A stretch of DNA of 64,000 nt from Arthrobacter sp. NicSoilB8 (GCF_019977355.1 NZ_AP024655.1:744001-808000); one strand, 5' to 3'. Positions 15,324 to 24,714 are shown, numbered from the stretch's first letter. The notes: generated by a model not told the origin, from the sequence alone. A program made the numbers and translations.

Positions 15324-17549
15324 GTGGGCATATCGCGAAGCATCCGGACGGCAGTGATAGGCGCCGGTCCCCGGGGCACGAGCGTGCTGGAACGGCTCCT
15401 CGCCAACTGGGCTTCCGCCGGACCGGCAGGAACCCTGCACGTCGACGTGATCGACCCCTACCCGGCCGGCCCCGGACACGTCTGGCAGCCCGGACAGTCC
15501 CGGCTGTACCTGATGAACACGCAGTCCTTCTATCCCACGGTCATCCCCGAAGACCGGGAGCTCGCCGCACCCCTGGCCGGGCACACCTTCGACCAGTGGC
15601 GCGAGCTGCAGCAGCGCCGCCCCGACCCGTCGCTGACCGACGACGAGCGCGCCGAAGTGTCACGGCTCGCCGAGACGGACTTCCCCAGCCGTGCCCTGTA
15701 CGGCCGCTACCTGCGCTCCACCCTGGAACAACTGCTCACCCGGCTGCCGGACGGAGTCACCGTGGACTTCCACCCGGCCACGGCGACGTCCGTCCGCCAC
15801 GCGGCCGCTGGGACCGGGGACCCTGCGGCGGCACCGGTGGAATTTGCCGGACAGAAGGAATCGTCGGTGCGGTTCGACGTCGACCTCGACGACGGCACGG
15901 TGCTGACCGTCGACTCCGTGGTGCTGGCCCTGGGCCACCTGGACGCGCAGCTGAACGCCGAGCAGCGGGAACTGCACGCCTCGGCGCAGGAACTCGGACT
16001 CTTGTACGTGCCGCCGGCGGCCCCCGCCGACGTCGACTGGTCCATGGTCCCGGCCGGCCGGCCGGTCCTGGTGCGCGGCATGGGCTTGAACTTCTTTGAC
16101 GTGATGGGACAGCTGACGGAAGGGCGCGGCGGCCGGTTCCTGGCCGCGGAGGCGAACGGCGAGCTGACGTATCAGCCCTCCGGCGACGAGCCGCTCATCA
16201 TCGCCGCCTCACGCCGCGGAACCCCCTACCGGGCGAAGGCGACGCTCACGGGCTACTATCCGGGCGCGGTCCAGCTGCGGTACTGCACCGAGCACGCGAT
16301 CGCGAAGTTCGCCGACTCCGGCATCCGGCCGTCCTTCGACTTTGACCTCTGGCCGCTCCTGCACCGGGACGCGATCTGGGCCTACTACTCGACGCTCGCG
16401 CGCTCGCAGCCCGATGCCGTCCTGACCGACCCGGCCGAGTTCCTGCGCGCCCTGGACGAATCCCTGCGGCCGCACGCGCACTCGACCGGGAAGTGGGAAA
16501 ACGCCACCGAATCGGTCATTGCCGTCCATGTCCGGGAAGCGCACCGCCTGGACCTGCTTGGTCTCGCCGCGCCCCTGGCCGGGCGGTCGTTTGGCTCCCG
16601 TGCCGAACTGGATGCCGCTGTCATCGAGTACCTGCTCGACGACGCCCGGCGCTCTGCACTCGGCGAGGACGACCCCGTGAAGATGGCGATCGGCGCCCTG
16701 CACCACGGCCGGGCCGTGCTCAAGACTGCCGTGGCCGACAGCGGCATCACGGACGAATCCTGGGTCGCGGGGCTCCGCGGCTGGTTCGAGTCGTTCGTAG
16801 AAGGCCTTGCGAGCGGTCCGCCGGCACTGCGAGCTGCGCAGCTCGCGGCGCTGGCCCGGGCCGGGGTAGTCCGCTTCGTGGGCCCGGACCCCAAATTCGG
16901 TGTGGACCGCCGGGCCCGGATGTTCACCGCGGCGTCGCCCTGGGTGGGCGGCACCGAGCAAAGCGTCGACGGCGTCGGCATTGATAGCAGCGGCGGCGTC
17001 GATGACAGCGTCGAGGACTCGGCGGGTGCTGGAAGGGACGGCGCCGGGACTGGTGCCGGTCCGGGCCGTCCTGTCGCTGGACCGGCCGCCGCGGGCAACG
17101 GTGCCGTGGGGAGCTCTGGCATGGGGAGCACCGGCCTGGGGACCGCCGGCCTGGGGACCGCCGGCCTGGGGACCGCCGTGGCGGGTGCCGTGACCGCGAC
17201 GGCGATGATCGAGGCGCTGGCGCCGGCCAACCGGGTGGCCGTCAACGCCTCGCCCCTTCTGAAACAGCTGCTCGCCGAGGGGCTGGTGCGACCGCGGCTC
17301 ATGATGACCGTGGAGGGCGTTCCGGTGCAGACCTCGGGGCTGGACGTGGTGCCGCACCCCTACCGGCCGCTGGGGGCCAACGGGTCCGTGACGGAGGGAC
17401 TTTACGTGCTCGGACTCCAGCTCTCCGCGACGCAATGGGGCACGGCCATCGCCGCCGAAGCCCGGCCGGCGTCGGGACCGGTCTACCGCAGCGGCCAGCG
17501 CACCCTGCGCGACGCCGACGAGATCGCCCGCGACATCCTGGCCCTCTAG
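15324..17549 (+). CDS. FAD/NAD(P)-binding protein (NAD_binding_9-like) with a Gly/Ala-rich insert
   Basis: Large flavoprotein-like protein, 741 residues, of unknown reaction. The dinucleotide site is AVIGAGPRGTSVLERLL at the N-terminus, followed by VDVIDPYPAGPGHVWQPGQ and LYLMNTQSFYPTVIP, as in the HpyO/NAD_binding_9 group. A second part (LVRGMGLNFFDVMGQLTEGRGG) also fits that group. About residues 555-635 are a low-complexity linker of Gly, Ala, Asp and Thr that includes GLGTAGLGTAGLGTA, encoded by three perfect 15-bp units at 17131-17175. The fold resumes at MIEALAPANRVAVNASPLL. The GTG at 15324 starts just before the FAD motif; upstream starts overlap the divergent peptidase start. Confidence 0.78.
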   Translation: MGISRSIRTAVIGAGPRGTSVLERLLANWASAGPAGTLHVDVIDPYPAGPGHVWQPGQSRLYLMNTQSFYPTVIPEDRELAAPLAGHTFDQWRELQQRRPDPSLTDDERAEVSRLAETDFPSRALYGRYLRSTLEQLLTRLPDGVTVDFHPATATSVRHAAAGTGDPAAAPVEFAGQKESSVRFDVDLDDGTVLTVDSVVLALGHLDAQLNAEQRELHASAQELGLLYVPPAAPADVDWSMVPAGRPVLVRGMGLNFFDVMGQLTEGRGGRFLAAEANGELTYQPSGDEPLIIAASRRGTPYRAKATLTGYYPGAVQLRYCTEHAIAKFADSGIRPSFDFDLWPLLHRDAIWAYYSTLARSQPDAVLTDPAEFLRALDESLRPHAHSTGKWENATESVIAVHVREAHRLDLLGLAAPLAGRSFGSRAELDAAVIEYLLDDARRSALGEDDPVKMAIGALHHGRAVLKTAVADSGITDESWVAGLRGWFESFVEGLASGPPALRAAQLAALARAGVVRFVGPDPKFGVDRRARMFTAASPWVGGTEQSVDGVGIDSSGGVDDSVEDSAGAGRDGAGTGAGPGRPVAGPAAAGNGAVGSSGMGSTGLGTAGLGTAGLGTAVAGAVTATAMIEALAPANRVAVNASPLLKQLLAEGLVRPRLMMTVEGVPVQTSGLDVVPHPYRPLGANGSVTEGLYVLGLQLSATQWGTAIAAEARPASGPVYRSGQRTLRDADEIARDILAL

Positions 17550-17582
17550 CCCGCACCCGACCCTCTCCACCCGGCTCCGAAG

Positions 17583-17664
17583 AATGGACATGCCCTCCGT
17601 CGGGGCTGAGCAATGGGCATATGGGGTACATGTCCGTTGCTGCGGCGCAGGGGAGGGCATGTCC
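17583..17664. repeat. 82-bp palindromic element, copy A
   Basis: Ends are perfect 12-bp inverted repeats (gacatgccctcc and ggagggcatgtc) with a smaller palindromic centre (catatggggtacatgtcc). It aligns without gaps to 17781-17862. Located between the 3' ends of two convergent genes. Confidence 0.85.
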
Positions 17665-17680
17665 CGTGCTGGGCCCGGTC

Positions 17681-17779
17681 GCGATGACCCCGTGAAGGCC
17701 CGTGAGTCCCCGGGATGACCCCGCGAAGGCCCGCGAAGGCCCGCGATGACCCTGTGAAGGCGCCGCGATGACCCGTGAA
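17681..17779. repeat. Imperfect short repeats between the two palindromic elements
   Basis: Irregular repetition of gatgaccc and gaaggcccg words (for example cgcgaaggcc twice in a row) fills the space between the two 82-bp elements. No coding sequence is evident. Confidence 0.6.
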
Positions 17780-17780
17780 A

Positions 17781-17862
17781 AATGGGCATGCCCTCCGTCC
17801 GGGCCGAGCGCCGGACATATGTCCTATATGTCCATTGCTGCGGGCCGGGGGAGGGCATGCTC
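17781..17862. repeat. 82-bp palindromic element, copy B
   Basis: Same length and layout as 17583-17664, with inverted ends gcatgccctcc and ggagggcatgc and a centre of ggacatatgtcctatatgtcc type. Substitutions between the copies often keep the pairing at the termini. It ends 33 bp from the nuclease stop codon. Confidence 0.85.
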
Positions 17863-17894
17863 ACTGATGCGGGCCCGGAAGCCGGGCTAAGGCA

Positions 17895-20800
17895 TCAGCC
17901 CTTAAGGCACTTCCGGTAGGCCGCCATGGCCGTCCCGTAGTTCATCTGGCCCACGAGGTCCGAGGGCCGCGCCGGCTTGACCGGAGGCGTGCACTTCGGC
18001 GGGACGGGGACGCTGGCGGTGACCAGCACGGCCGCTTTCACCACGGTGCCGGATTCGGCGGCGGTGAGCACCAGGGTGCCCGTGCCGGCAGCGGCGCCCG
18101 CGGGAACCTTCACGTCCACCGTGGCGGCGCCGGCCGTCACCGGTACCGTGCCGAGGGACGTCAGGGTACCCGCTGCATCCGTGAACTCGGCCCGCAGCGC
18201 GGCGTTCACCGGGCTGCCCAGCGAGGTGAGGTCCAGCTTCGAAACCGCCAAAGTGATGGAGTCCCCGCCCTTGACCTCGGCCGCCGTCGTGTTCACCATG
18301 GCCACGGAGCGGCGAGCGAAGTCGGGCGAGACGGGGTCGTGGGCCTGCAGGTACTTGATCCACGCATCGCGGTCCACGAGTCCGGAGTCCTTGGTGCCGG
18401 CGCCTTCCTTGAAGATTCGGAAGTTGTCGCCGCCGGTGGCCAGGAAGTTGAACGTGCCGATCCGGTAGGGCTTGGCCGGGTTAATGAGTGTGCCGTTGAC
18501 CCGGATCGAGGTGATCCGGTCACCGGCGGGACGGGCGGCGTCGTAGGTGTAGTTCACGTTTTTGGACAGGCCCAGCTGCTGGTAGGCGCGGCTGGGGACC
18601 GTGCCGTCCGGGTTGGTCTGCCACTGCTGCTCCAGCAGGGTCTTGAACTGCGCCCCGGTCAGGGACGTGGTCCACAGGTTGTTCACGAACGGCAGCACCG
18701 CGTTGGCCTCGGCGTACGTGATGGTGCCGTCCGGAGCGTAGTACAGCTCGTTGCGCAGACCGCCCGGATTGACGACGCCGATTTCGGCGGCGCCGAGGTC
18801 CGGCGCCTTCAGCGCATCCACCAGGGAGTCCGCCACGAGGTTGCCGAGCGTGGACTCGCTGGCCCGGTCATCGCGCACGGCCGGAGAACCGGCGAACGCC
18901 GTCGTGATGTCCGCGGTGACCTTGCCGACCGGTTGGCTGCCCACCACGGCGGCGTCGGCCAGGGCCTTGTCCACGATGGTCTTGACCGCGGCGACCCGAG
19001 GGTAGGCGGCCACCAGATCGGCCGCGGGCTGCGCGGCACTCGTGGTGCGCTGGACGTTGCCGGCCTTGTAGCTGGTCACCGACATCGTCTTGGTGTCGAT
19101 GGTCAGCTGGATCTGGCCGATGAACTCGCCGTAGTTCCCGGTCTGGACGATCGGGCGGGTCTTGCCGGTGGGCTGGCCTGCCGGATCCAGGACGGGGGCG
19201 TCCCAGGCGTACTGCTTGTGGGTGTGGCCGTTGAAGATCGCCGCAACATCCGGGGTGACCTTCTGGACCATCTTGGCGAAGGGGCCGCCGGCGGCGACTT
19301 CCTGGTCCAAAGTGGCGCCGTCGGGCGCGCCGGACCCGGCGCCGTCGTGGTTCTCCACGATGATGACGTCGGCGAGTTTGTCCGCCTTGATCTTCGCCGC
19401 GACCCGGTTGATGGCATCCACAGGGTCGCCGAACTCAAGGTCCGCGATGCCCGACGGCGTGACCAGGGAGGGCACCTCCTGCGTGACGGTGCCGATCACG
19501 GCGACCTTGACGCCGTTCATGTCCAGGACCGTGTACTCCGGCAGGACCGGGGTGGTGGTGCCCTTGGTGTAGACGTTGGCGCCCAGGTACGGGAATTTGG
19601 CGTTGGTCCCGCCGGCGGTGACGCGGTCGCGCAGGTCCGCCCAGCCGCCGTCGAACTCGTGGTTGCCCACCGCGGAGGTGCGCAGGTCCAGGGCGTTCAG
19701 CACGTCGATGGTCGGCTGGTCCTTGGCCACCGCCGAGGCGAACAGCGAGGCGCCGATGTTGTCGCCGGCCGAAATGAACGCCGTGGCACCCGGGGCGGCA
19801 GCTGCGCGAAGCTTCTCGATGGTCCCCGCGAAGAACACGGTGTTGGAGTCGATACGGCCGTGGAAATCGTTGATGCCCAGGAAGTTCAGCTCAACGCTGG
19901 CCGGGGTGACGGGCAGATCCAGGCCCACCACCACGGGATCGTGGTCGCTCGCCCGGAACTGGTCCGGAGCGTAGTAGTCGGTGACGTTGTTGTTGTAGCG
20001 GCTGTACTCCAGCGCCACGGATTCCACGGAGTTGATGTTCCAGATGTCGGCGCCGGTGACCGCGGTGTTGGCCGCCGGTGAGGCGAGGATGTGGTCCAGG
20101 GAGCCCACGAGGCCGCCGAAGAGGTAGGAATGCTTGGCCGACCCGTCGGCGTTCTTCGCCTTCTCGTCCTGGTTGACGTACCCGGCGCCGGTGAGGACGT
20201 TGATCGGGTCCTCCTTGGCGTAGGAGTTGAAGTCACCGATCAGGAAAACCTTGTCCGTGCCCTTGGATTTCTGCAGTTCGTCGGAGAACGCCAGCAGGGA
20301 CTGTGCCTGGGCGGTGCGGGCGAGGTTTGAGGCGCCCTGGCCCTTGTCGGTGTCTTCCGGCGTGGCAGCGGAGCCCTTGGACTTGAAGTGGTTGGCGATC
20401 GCGATGAACTTCTTATCATCGGAGGCGCCCACGGGCTTGAAGACCTGGGCCATCGGCTTGCGGGCACTGGCGAACGCGACCGTGTCGTTGTGGATGATGG
20501 ACTCGCCGATTGGTTCGGCCACAGCCTTCTTGTAAATGAACGCGGTACGGATCATGTCCTCGTCAGCCAGCGGGGGTGCGTTGGCGGGTGTGCGGACGTA
20601 GTCCCAGATCCCCGGGGTGGCGATGTTCAGGGCCTCCACTAGCCTGGCGAGGGCGTCGTCCCGGTTCTTGCCGAACTGGGCCGAGTTCTCGACCTCCATC
20701 AGCGTGACGACGTCGGCCCCGGACTTGGAAATGGCGGCGACTATTTTGTCCTGCTGCCGCTTGAAGTTCTCCGCGTTTGCCGCGCCGCGGACGTCGCAGC

Positions 20801-22454
20801 CGCCCTTGACCGTGATCGGGTTGCCGGCCCGGTCGGTATAGAACGTGCAGCCCGCCACCTGGTCGCCCGTGGTGGGGAAGTAGTTCAGCACATTGAATGA
20901 AGCGAGCTTGAGGTTGCCGCCGACGGCCGCCGGGGTGTCCGCGCGGGTGGCGCCGAAGCTTGCCGGCTGGACGGTGTCCGCGTTGGCTGGCGTCAGCTGC
21001 GTCAGGGGCTGGAGCTTCCAGGCGTTGTTCGCGTAGCTCAGCACCACGTTGGTCTTGAACGTCACGGGCGCGCCGACCCGGACGTGATCCGCCGTGGTCA
21101 GGTAGGGGAGCGCCTGGGCCTTGGTGGCGGCGTCCCTGAGGAAGTTTGTGGTGGCGCCGTCGTCGAGCTTGATGCCGCGGGCGGCGTTCGCCGCGACCGT
21201 GGCGTTATACTCCGGGGAGCCGAACGGCGCGACGGCGGTGGGCTGCTCCAGCGTCGTGGTGCCGCCGGCCAGGCCGATTTCTCCGTACTGGTTCAGCGAG
21301 AAGTTGTCCGCCACGGTGACCGGGCCCTGCGGGGTGAGCAGCATGCCTTCGAGGGATTCACGGAAGGCCTCGTCGGCGGGGAGGGAGAATGCGGTGGCCT
21401 TGACCTCGGGTGCGGCCTCGGTGAGTTTTGTCAGATCGGCCGCCGCGGCAACGGTCAGTTGCGTCATGCCGAAGAATTCGCTGACGGCGCCGGTGAGTTC
21501 GACGTAGTCGCCGATCCTGACGGAATCCACTGTAGACGGCGAGTAGACGAACACGGCGTCCGACGCCGCGTGGTTGGCCGGCGTGAGATCGCCGCCGGTG
21601 CCGGGGGTCTGGACGTAGTAGCCGGCGAAACCGCCGGTGGGGAAGGTCGCGGTGACCCTGCCGCGCGTGGTGACCGATGCTCCGGCCAGCGGGCTGGCTG
21701 CACCGTTGCCCTGGATTTCGGCGATGGTCTTGACGGCCGGTGGCGTGCCCGGGCCCGGAACCACGGGCGGGTCGACCGGGCCCGGAGCCGTGCCATTGGC
21801 GGCCTTCGGCGTGATGGCTGCGTTGAGCGTGATGTCAGCGGAGTTGTTGTTCGTGTCCGCGCCGTTGCTGCGGTTCAGACTTTTGACGTCGGTGTTGCCC
21901 GACGGCGCAGCGGCCGCCTGGGTCTCAAAGGTGTTGGACGTGCCGTAACCGAGCACGTCGGCAACGTTGCCCGGTTCAATGACCGAGCCCGTTGCCAGCG
22001 GGTTCAGTGCGGCGGACTGCCGGGCCAGCACGATCGTGCCGCCCGCCCCGGCCGGGTTGAACCCGGTGGCGGTGGCGTCCGGGGCCGGCAGGTCCGCGCC
22101 GGCCGTGCCGTTGCTGCCGCCCTTGAGCAGGTAGTAGCCCTTGGCGGGGATGCTCCCGGCCAGGGCAGCCACCGAGCTCGGCGCCCCCGCGGCCGTGGCC
22201 GCGCGGTACTGGACGGACCAGCCCTCCAGCGAGACCGGCGCGTCGGAGCTGTTGTAGAGCTCGACGAACTTGTTCTTGAATGCGGCGCCGGAGCTGCCGC
22301 CACTGAGGTATGCCTCGTTGATGACCACCGGCGAGGTTCCGGGTGCTGCCGGGGAGACCTCCACGGCGTTGGCCGGCGCGACCGCCAGCGGGGCCGCAAC
22401 GAGCGCCGCCGACAGGGCTGTGCCCAGCACTGTTTTCCAGGGTGTTTGTTTCAT
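17895..22454 (-). CDS. Secreted fusion: lamin-tail/OB-fold, ExeM/NucH-type endonuclease, and UDP-sugar hydrolase/5'-nucleotidase
   Basis: Exported 1519-residue enzyme that probably degrades extracellular nucleic acid and then dephosphorylates nucleotides. A Sec signal peptide ends near APANA-VEVSP. Next come a lamin-tail-like domain (NEAYLSGG..FVELYNSS, about 40-190) and an OB-fold-like region (about 240-340). The EEP nuclease (about 510-845) has SFNVLNY, LMEVEN, GDFNSY and SDHDP. The metallophosphatase (about 855-1150) has NDFHG, GDN, GNHEFDGG and NGHTHKQY. The 5'-nucleotidase C-terminal domain (about 1170-1400) has VNPGGLRNELYY. A beta-rich tail and a short Cys-containing end follow, with no LPXTG anchor. 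Scavenging of phosphate from DNA is the natural role inferred. Start ATG at 22454. Confidence 0.9.
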   Translation of the reverse strand: MKQTPWKTVLGTALSAALVAAPLAVAPANAVEVSPAAPGTSPVVINEAYLSGGSSGAAFKNKFVELYNSSDAPVSLEGWSVQYRAATAAGAPSSVAALAGSIPAKGYYLLKGGSNGTAGADLPAPDATATGFNPAGAGGTIVLARQSAALNPLATGSVIEPGNVADVLGYGTSNTFETQAAAAPSGNTDVKSLNRSNGADTNNNSADITLNAAITPKAANGTAPGPVDPPVVPGPGTPPAVKTIAEIQGNGAASPLAGASVTTRGRVTATFPTGGFAGYYVQTPGTGGDLTPANHAASDAVFVYSPSTVDSVRIGDYVELTGAVSEFFGMTQLTVAAAADLTKLTEAAPEVKATAFSLPADEAFRESLEGMLLTPQGPVTVADNFSLNQYGEIGLAGGTTTLEQPTAVAPFGSPEYNATVAANAARGIKLDDGATTNFLRDAATKAQALPYLTTADHVRVGAPVTFKTNVVLSYANNAWKLQPLTQLTPANADTVQPASFGATRADTPAAVGGNLKLASFNVLNYFPTTGDQVAGCTFYTDRAGNPITVKGGCDVRGAANAENFKRQQDKIVAAISKSGADVVTLMEVENSAQFGKNRDDALARLVEALNIATPGIWDYVRTPANAPPLADEDMIRTAFIYKKAVAEPIGESIIHNDTVAFASARKPMAQVFKPVGASDDKKFIAIANHFKSKGSAATPEDTDKGQGASNLARTAQAQSLLAFSDELQKSKGTDKVFLIGDFNSYAKEDPINVLTGAGYVNQDEKAKNADGSAKHSYLFGGLVGSLDHILASPAANTAVTGADIWNINSVESVALEYSRYNNNVTDYYAPDQFRASDHDPVVVGLDLPVTPASVELNFLGINDFHGRIDSNTVFFAGTIEKLRAAAAPGATAFISAGDNIGASLFASAVAKDQPTIDVLNALDLRTSAVGNHEFDGGWADLRDRVTAGGTNAKFPYLGANVYTKGTTTPVLPEYTVLDMNGVKVAVIGTVTQEVPSLVTPSGIADLEFGDPVDAINRVAAKIKADKLADVIIVENHDGAGSGAPDGATLDQEVAAGGPFAKMVQKVTPDVAAIFNGHTHKQYAWDAPVLDPAGQPTGKTRPIVQTGNYGEFIGQIQLTIDTKTMSVTSYKAGNVQRTTSAAQPAADLVAAYPRVAAVKTIVDKALADAAVVGSQPVGKVTADITTAFAGSPAVRDDRASESTLGNLVADSLVDALKAPDLGAAEIGVVNPGGLRNELYYAPDGTITYAEANAVLPFVNNLWTTSLTGAQFKTLLEQQWQTNPDGTVPSRAYQQLGLSKNVNYTYDAARPAGDRITSIRVNGTLINPAKPYRIGTFNFLATGGDNFRIFKEGAGTKDSGLVDRDAWIKYLQAHDPVSPDFARRSVAMVNTTAAEVKGGDSITLAVSKLDLTSLGSPVNAALRAEFTDAAGTLTSLGTVPVTAGAATVDVKVPAGAAAGTGTLVLTAAESGTVVKAAVLVTASVPVPPKCTPPVKPARPSDLVGQMNYGTAMAAYRKCLKG

Positions 22455-22876
22455 CCGCTCTAACTCTCATTAGGGTGCCCCGGGTAAGGGGCAGTGCAGT
22501 TAAAAGGGCAGGGTGCAGTGCGTCCGCCGGGTGCAGCGGACAGTGGCCGGCCTGAACTCCTGGTCAAGTCGTGCCGGGCCCATCCAAACAGGGGTGAATG
22601 AACAACGTATGGATTAGACGTGCATTCGGCGGGACGTCCCCCAGCGAGACGCGCCGCAATCTTCCCGGAGCGGCTCGAAAGCCCCGGGCAACGGTGACGG
22701 GTGCTGCGGTTGAGCGGAGCCCGGGTGCCTACACCGGACGCTCCACAGCAGAATACCGGCCAGTAGCCCTTGGGGAAGGGGCTGGCCGGTATTTCTTACA
22801 ACAATTTTTGTAATTGGGTCGGAGACGCCTTCCGGGGCCTATTCCGTCCGGGCGTCCGGGGGCCGGGGGTCCGGGG
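22455..22876. other. 422-bp intergenic region upstream of the secreted nuclease
   Basis: Holds the leader of the nuclease gene (minus strand) and the terminator of the VOC gene. Near 22470-22550 gggtgcag-type words recur three times. At 22593-22603 the minus strand reads gttcattcacc, which fits a single PHO-box half-unit. No gene is seen in it. Confidence 0.5.
22752..22793 (-). terminator. Probable terminator of the VOC-family gene
   Basis: A 12-bp stem (aataccggccag and complement) encloses a second small hairpin (cccttggggaaggg). It lies in an AT-rich tract about 85 bp after the minus-strand stop. Orientation is inferred from the neighbouring gene. Confidence 0.55.
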
Positions 22877-23680
22877 CTAGGCCTCCGCGGCGGCCTGGGC
22901 TCCCTGTCCGGTGTCTGCCACGATCTTGAACATCGCGCCGGTGGGGTCGGCCAGCGTGGCGAGCCGGCCGAACGGGGTGTCGTCCGGCCCGTCGATCACG
23001 GTGGCGCCGAGGGAGACGGCCTGGGCGATCGTGGCGTCGGCGTCCTCAACGGCGAAGTAGACCTGCCAGTTGGAGGGAACCTCGGCCGGCAGGTAGGCCG
23101 AAGCGTCCATGATGCCGGCCTTGGCCGCCGGCCCCGCACCCAGCGTGGTGTAGCGGAATTCCGGAGTGTCGCTCATGACCTCGGTGTCCCAGCCGAACAC
23201 GTCCTGGTAGAACTTGACGGCAGTGGCGTAGTCCTTGGTGTGGAGCTCGTGCCAGGCCGGCGCGCCCGGTTCGGCTGCCAGTTCAAAGCCCGCCATTTCC
23301 GCCGGCTGCCACACGCCGACGGATGCGCCGGTGGGGTCGCCGATCATGGCCATGCTGCCCTGCTCGGGGACCTCCATGGGCTGCATGTAGACCTGTGCGC
23401 CGTGCTCGGCAGCAGCCTTGACGGTGGCCGCGGCGTCTTCACTGCGCAGGTACGTGGACCACATGTCCGGCCAGCCTGCCTGGTCCGGCTGCTGTTGCAT
23501 CATGCCGGCCACGGACTTCCCGTCCTTTGAGGCAGTGATGTAGCCGCCGTACTTTTCTTCGTCGCCGGTCTGGTAAGTCCAGCCGAACAGCGCGCCGTAG
23601 AACGACTTGGCCTTCTCGGCATCGGAGGTCATGAGGTCGATCCAGCACGGTGCGCCATTGGAGTGGTCGGGTGTAGGCAT
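22877..23680 (-). CDS. VOC (glyoxalase/bleomycin-resistance fold) family protein with two domains
   Basis: 267 residues forming two tandem VOC modules (about 8-125 and 135-255). The first begins GAPCWIDLMTSDAEKAKSFYGALFGWTYQ. The second begins APAWHELHTKDYATAVKFYQDVFGWD. This arrangement matches the actinobacterial group related to the mycobacterial CFP30B antigen. Metal-binding side chains are only partly obvious, so no substrate is assigned. AGGAG precedes the ATG at 23680 at good distance. It appears to be a single-gene unit; the 200 bp upstream are GT-rich and hold no recognisable element. Confidence 0.85.
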   Translation of the reverse strand: MPTPDHSNGAPCWIDLMTSDAEKAKSFYGALFGWTYQTGDEEKYGGYITASKDGKSVAGMMQQQPDQAGWPDMWSTYLRSEDAAATVKAAAEHGAQVYMQPMEVPEQGSMAMIGDPTGASVGVWQPAEMAGFELAAEPGAPAWHELHTKDYATAVKFYQDVFGWDTEVMSDTPEFRYTTLGAGPAAKAGIMDASAYLPAEVPSNWQVYFAVEDADATIAQAVSLGATVIDGPDDTPFGRLATLADPTGAMFKIVADTGQGAQAAAEA

Positions 23681-23883
23681 GGGGGCTCCTGCTCTCGGTG
23701 ACGGCCAGGACGTCGTCGTGCGGCCGCCGGACTGTGTATTAGGTGGTGGGAACTGTGTTTGGTGGACCCAGATGGAAAACGCTGGTGGTGGTGACTGGCT
23801 GGTGGGGACACAGAGAGACTATGACGGGGCACCGACACTTTCAATGGGGCCGCTGCCGTCACCCAGCAGACCCGCAGGCGCAC

Positions 23884-24714
23884 TTAGAGGGAGGCGTAGA
23901 GCTTGCCCGTTGATGTCATCGTCCCGTCCAGGTGGAACAGCGAGGACGTGCCCATTATGGGGTCGTTGATGGGGCGGTTCTTCCATGCGAACCGTTCCAC
24001 ATACGGCATCTTGCGCATGCCCGTCACAGTCTCTCTCATGAACTTCTCGACCATCGGGCGGGTGTAGATGCTGCGGCGGGTCTTGGTGGCGTTCCAGTCC
24101 GCGACCGCGTATTCCGTGACCCAGATCGGCCGTTGATACTTCTCATGCAGCGCGGTGACTTTTCTAAGGAAGCTGTCCGAGTTTGGCCAGGCGTAGCAGT
24201 GCATGGTCATGAAGTCGACGCGCAGGTTCTCCCGCTTGGCCCTGAGCATGAACTGTTCCAGCCAAGGGCTCGTTGGGCCGACGGTGGCCGGAGATCCCAA
24301 CCGCAGCCCGGTCGTCTGAAGCAGCGGCCAGAGCCGGACGGCCTCATCGACAGACATGTTGGCCTGGAGGGGGTGGTCGGGTTCGTTGAAGCCGAGGAGG
24401 TTCTTGGTTTTCGTCTGGCTCAGTTCCCTGGCCACAAAGCCGAGCGCATCTCTTTCGAGCAGCCGCCTGCCGTCTTTGATCATCGGAACGAAGGGCGTGC
24501 CGGTGTAGGTCCGCGTGGACTGCCAGGTGTAGTACCAGTCGGGGTTGAGGCCTCTGATCTGCCGGAAGGACAGCGCGTCACTGCCGCCGTTGGATGCGCC
24601 CTTGAGGGCCCGGACCGGGGCGGTCGCGGCGCGGGCCGATCCGGCGCCGGCTGCGATGAGTCCGGGGACGGCCAGGGCTGCCAGCGGGAGTGTGAGGAAT
24701 TCTCGGCGTTCCAT
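23884..24714 (-). CDS. Tat-exported glycoside hydrolase, GH128-like (Asl1) beta-glucanase
   Basis: Extracellular glycosidase of 276 residues, probably acting on beta-1,3-glucan. The N-terminus MERREFLTLPLAALAVPGLI has the twin-arginine RRxFL motif, and cleavage is likely after SARA. The mature part is a TIM-barrel-like domain. GFNEPDH carries the likely acid/base Glu, MTMHCYAWP is a substrate-loop motif, and WVTEYAVADW carries the likely nucleophile Glu, as in the Asl1/GH128 family. AAGGA precedes the ATG at 24714. The next gene upstream on the same strand encodes a secreted helical-repeat protein that ends 72 bp before this start, so the two may be co-expressed. Confidence 0.82.
   Translation of the reverse strand: MERREFLTLPLAALAVPGLIAAGAGSARAATAPVRALKGASNGGSDALSFRQIRGLNPDWYYTWQSTRTYTGTPFVPMIKDGRRLLERDALGFVARELSQTKTKNLLGFNEPDHPLQANMSVDEAVRLWPLLQTTGLRLGSPATVGPTSPWLEQFMLRAKRENLRVDFMTMHCYAWPNSDSFLRKVTALHEKYQRPIWVTEYAVADWNATKTRRSIYTRPMVEKFMRETVTGMRKMPYVERFAWKNRPINDPIMGTSSLFHLDGTMTSTGKLYASL

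Noticed and set aside
13499..16099. Long plus-strand open frame antisense to the prolyl oligopeptidase gene
   Set aside because: Low-complexity Gly/Arg/Val-rich translation with no domain; it runs antisense to a gene with a complete catalytic triad. A product of high GC.
18339..20081. Long plus-strand open frame antisense to the secreted nuclease
   Set aside because: No recognisable motif, while the opposite strand encodes intact metallophosphatase and nucleotidase motifs.
23681..23883. GT-rich stretch as a possible regulatory RNA
   Set aside because: Only loose ggtgg words; no stable fold, promoter or terminator could be identified by eye.
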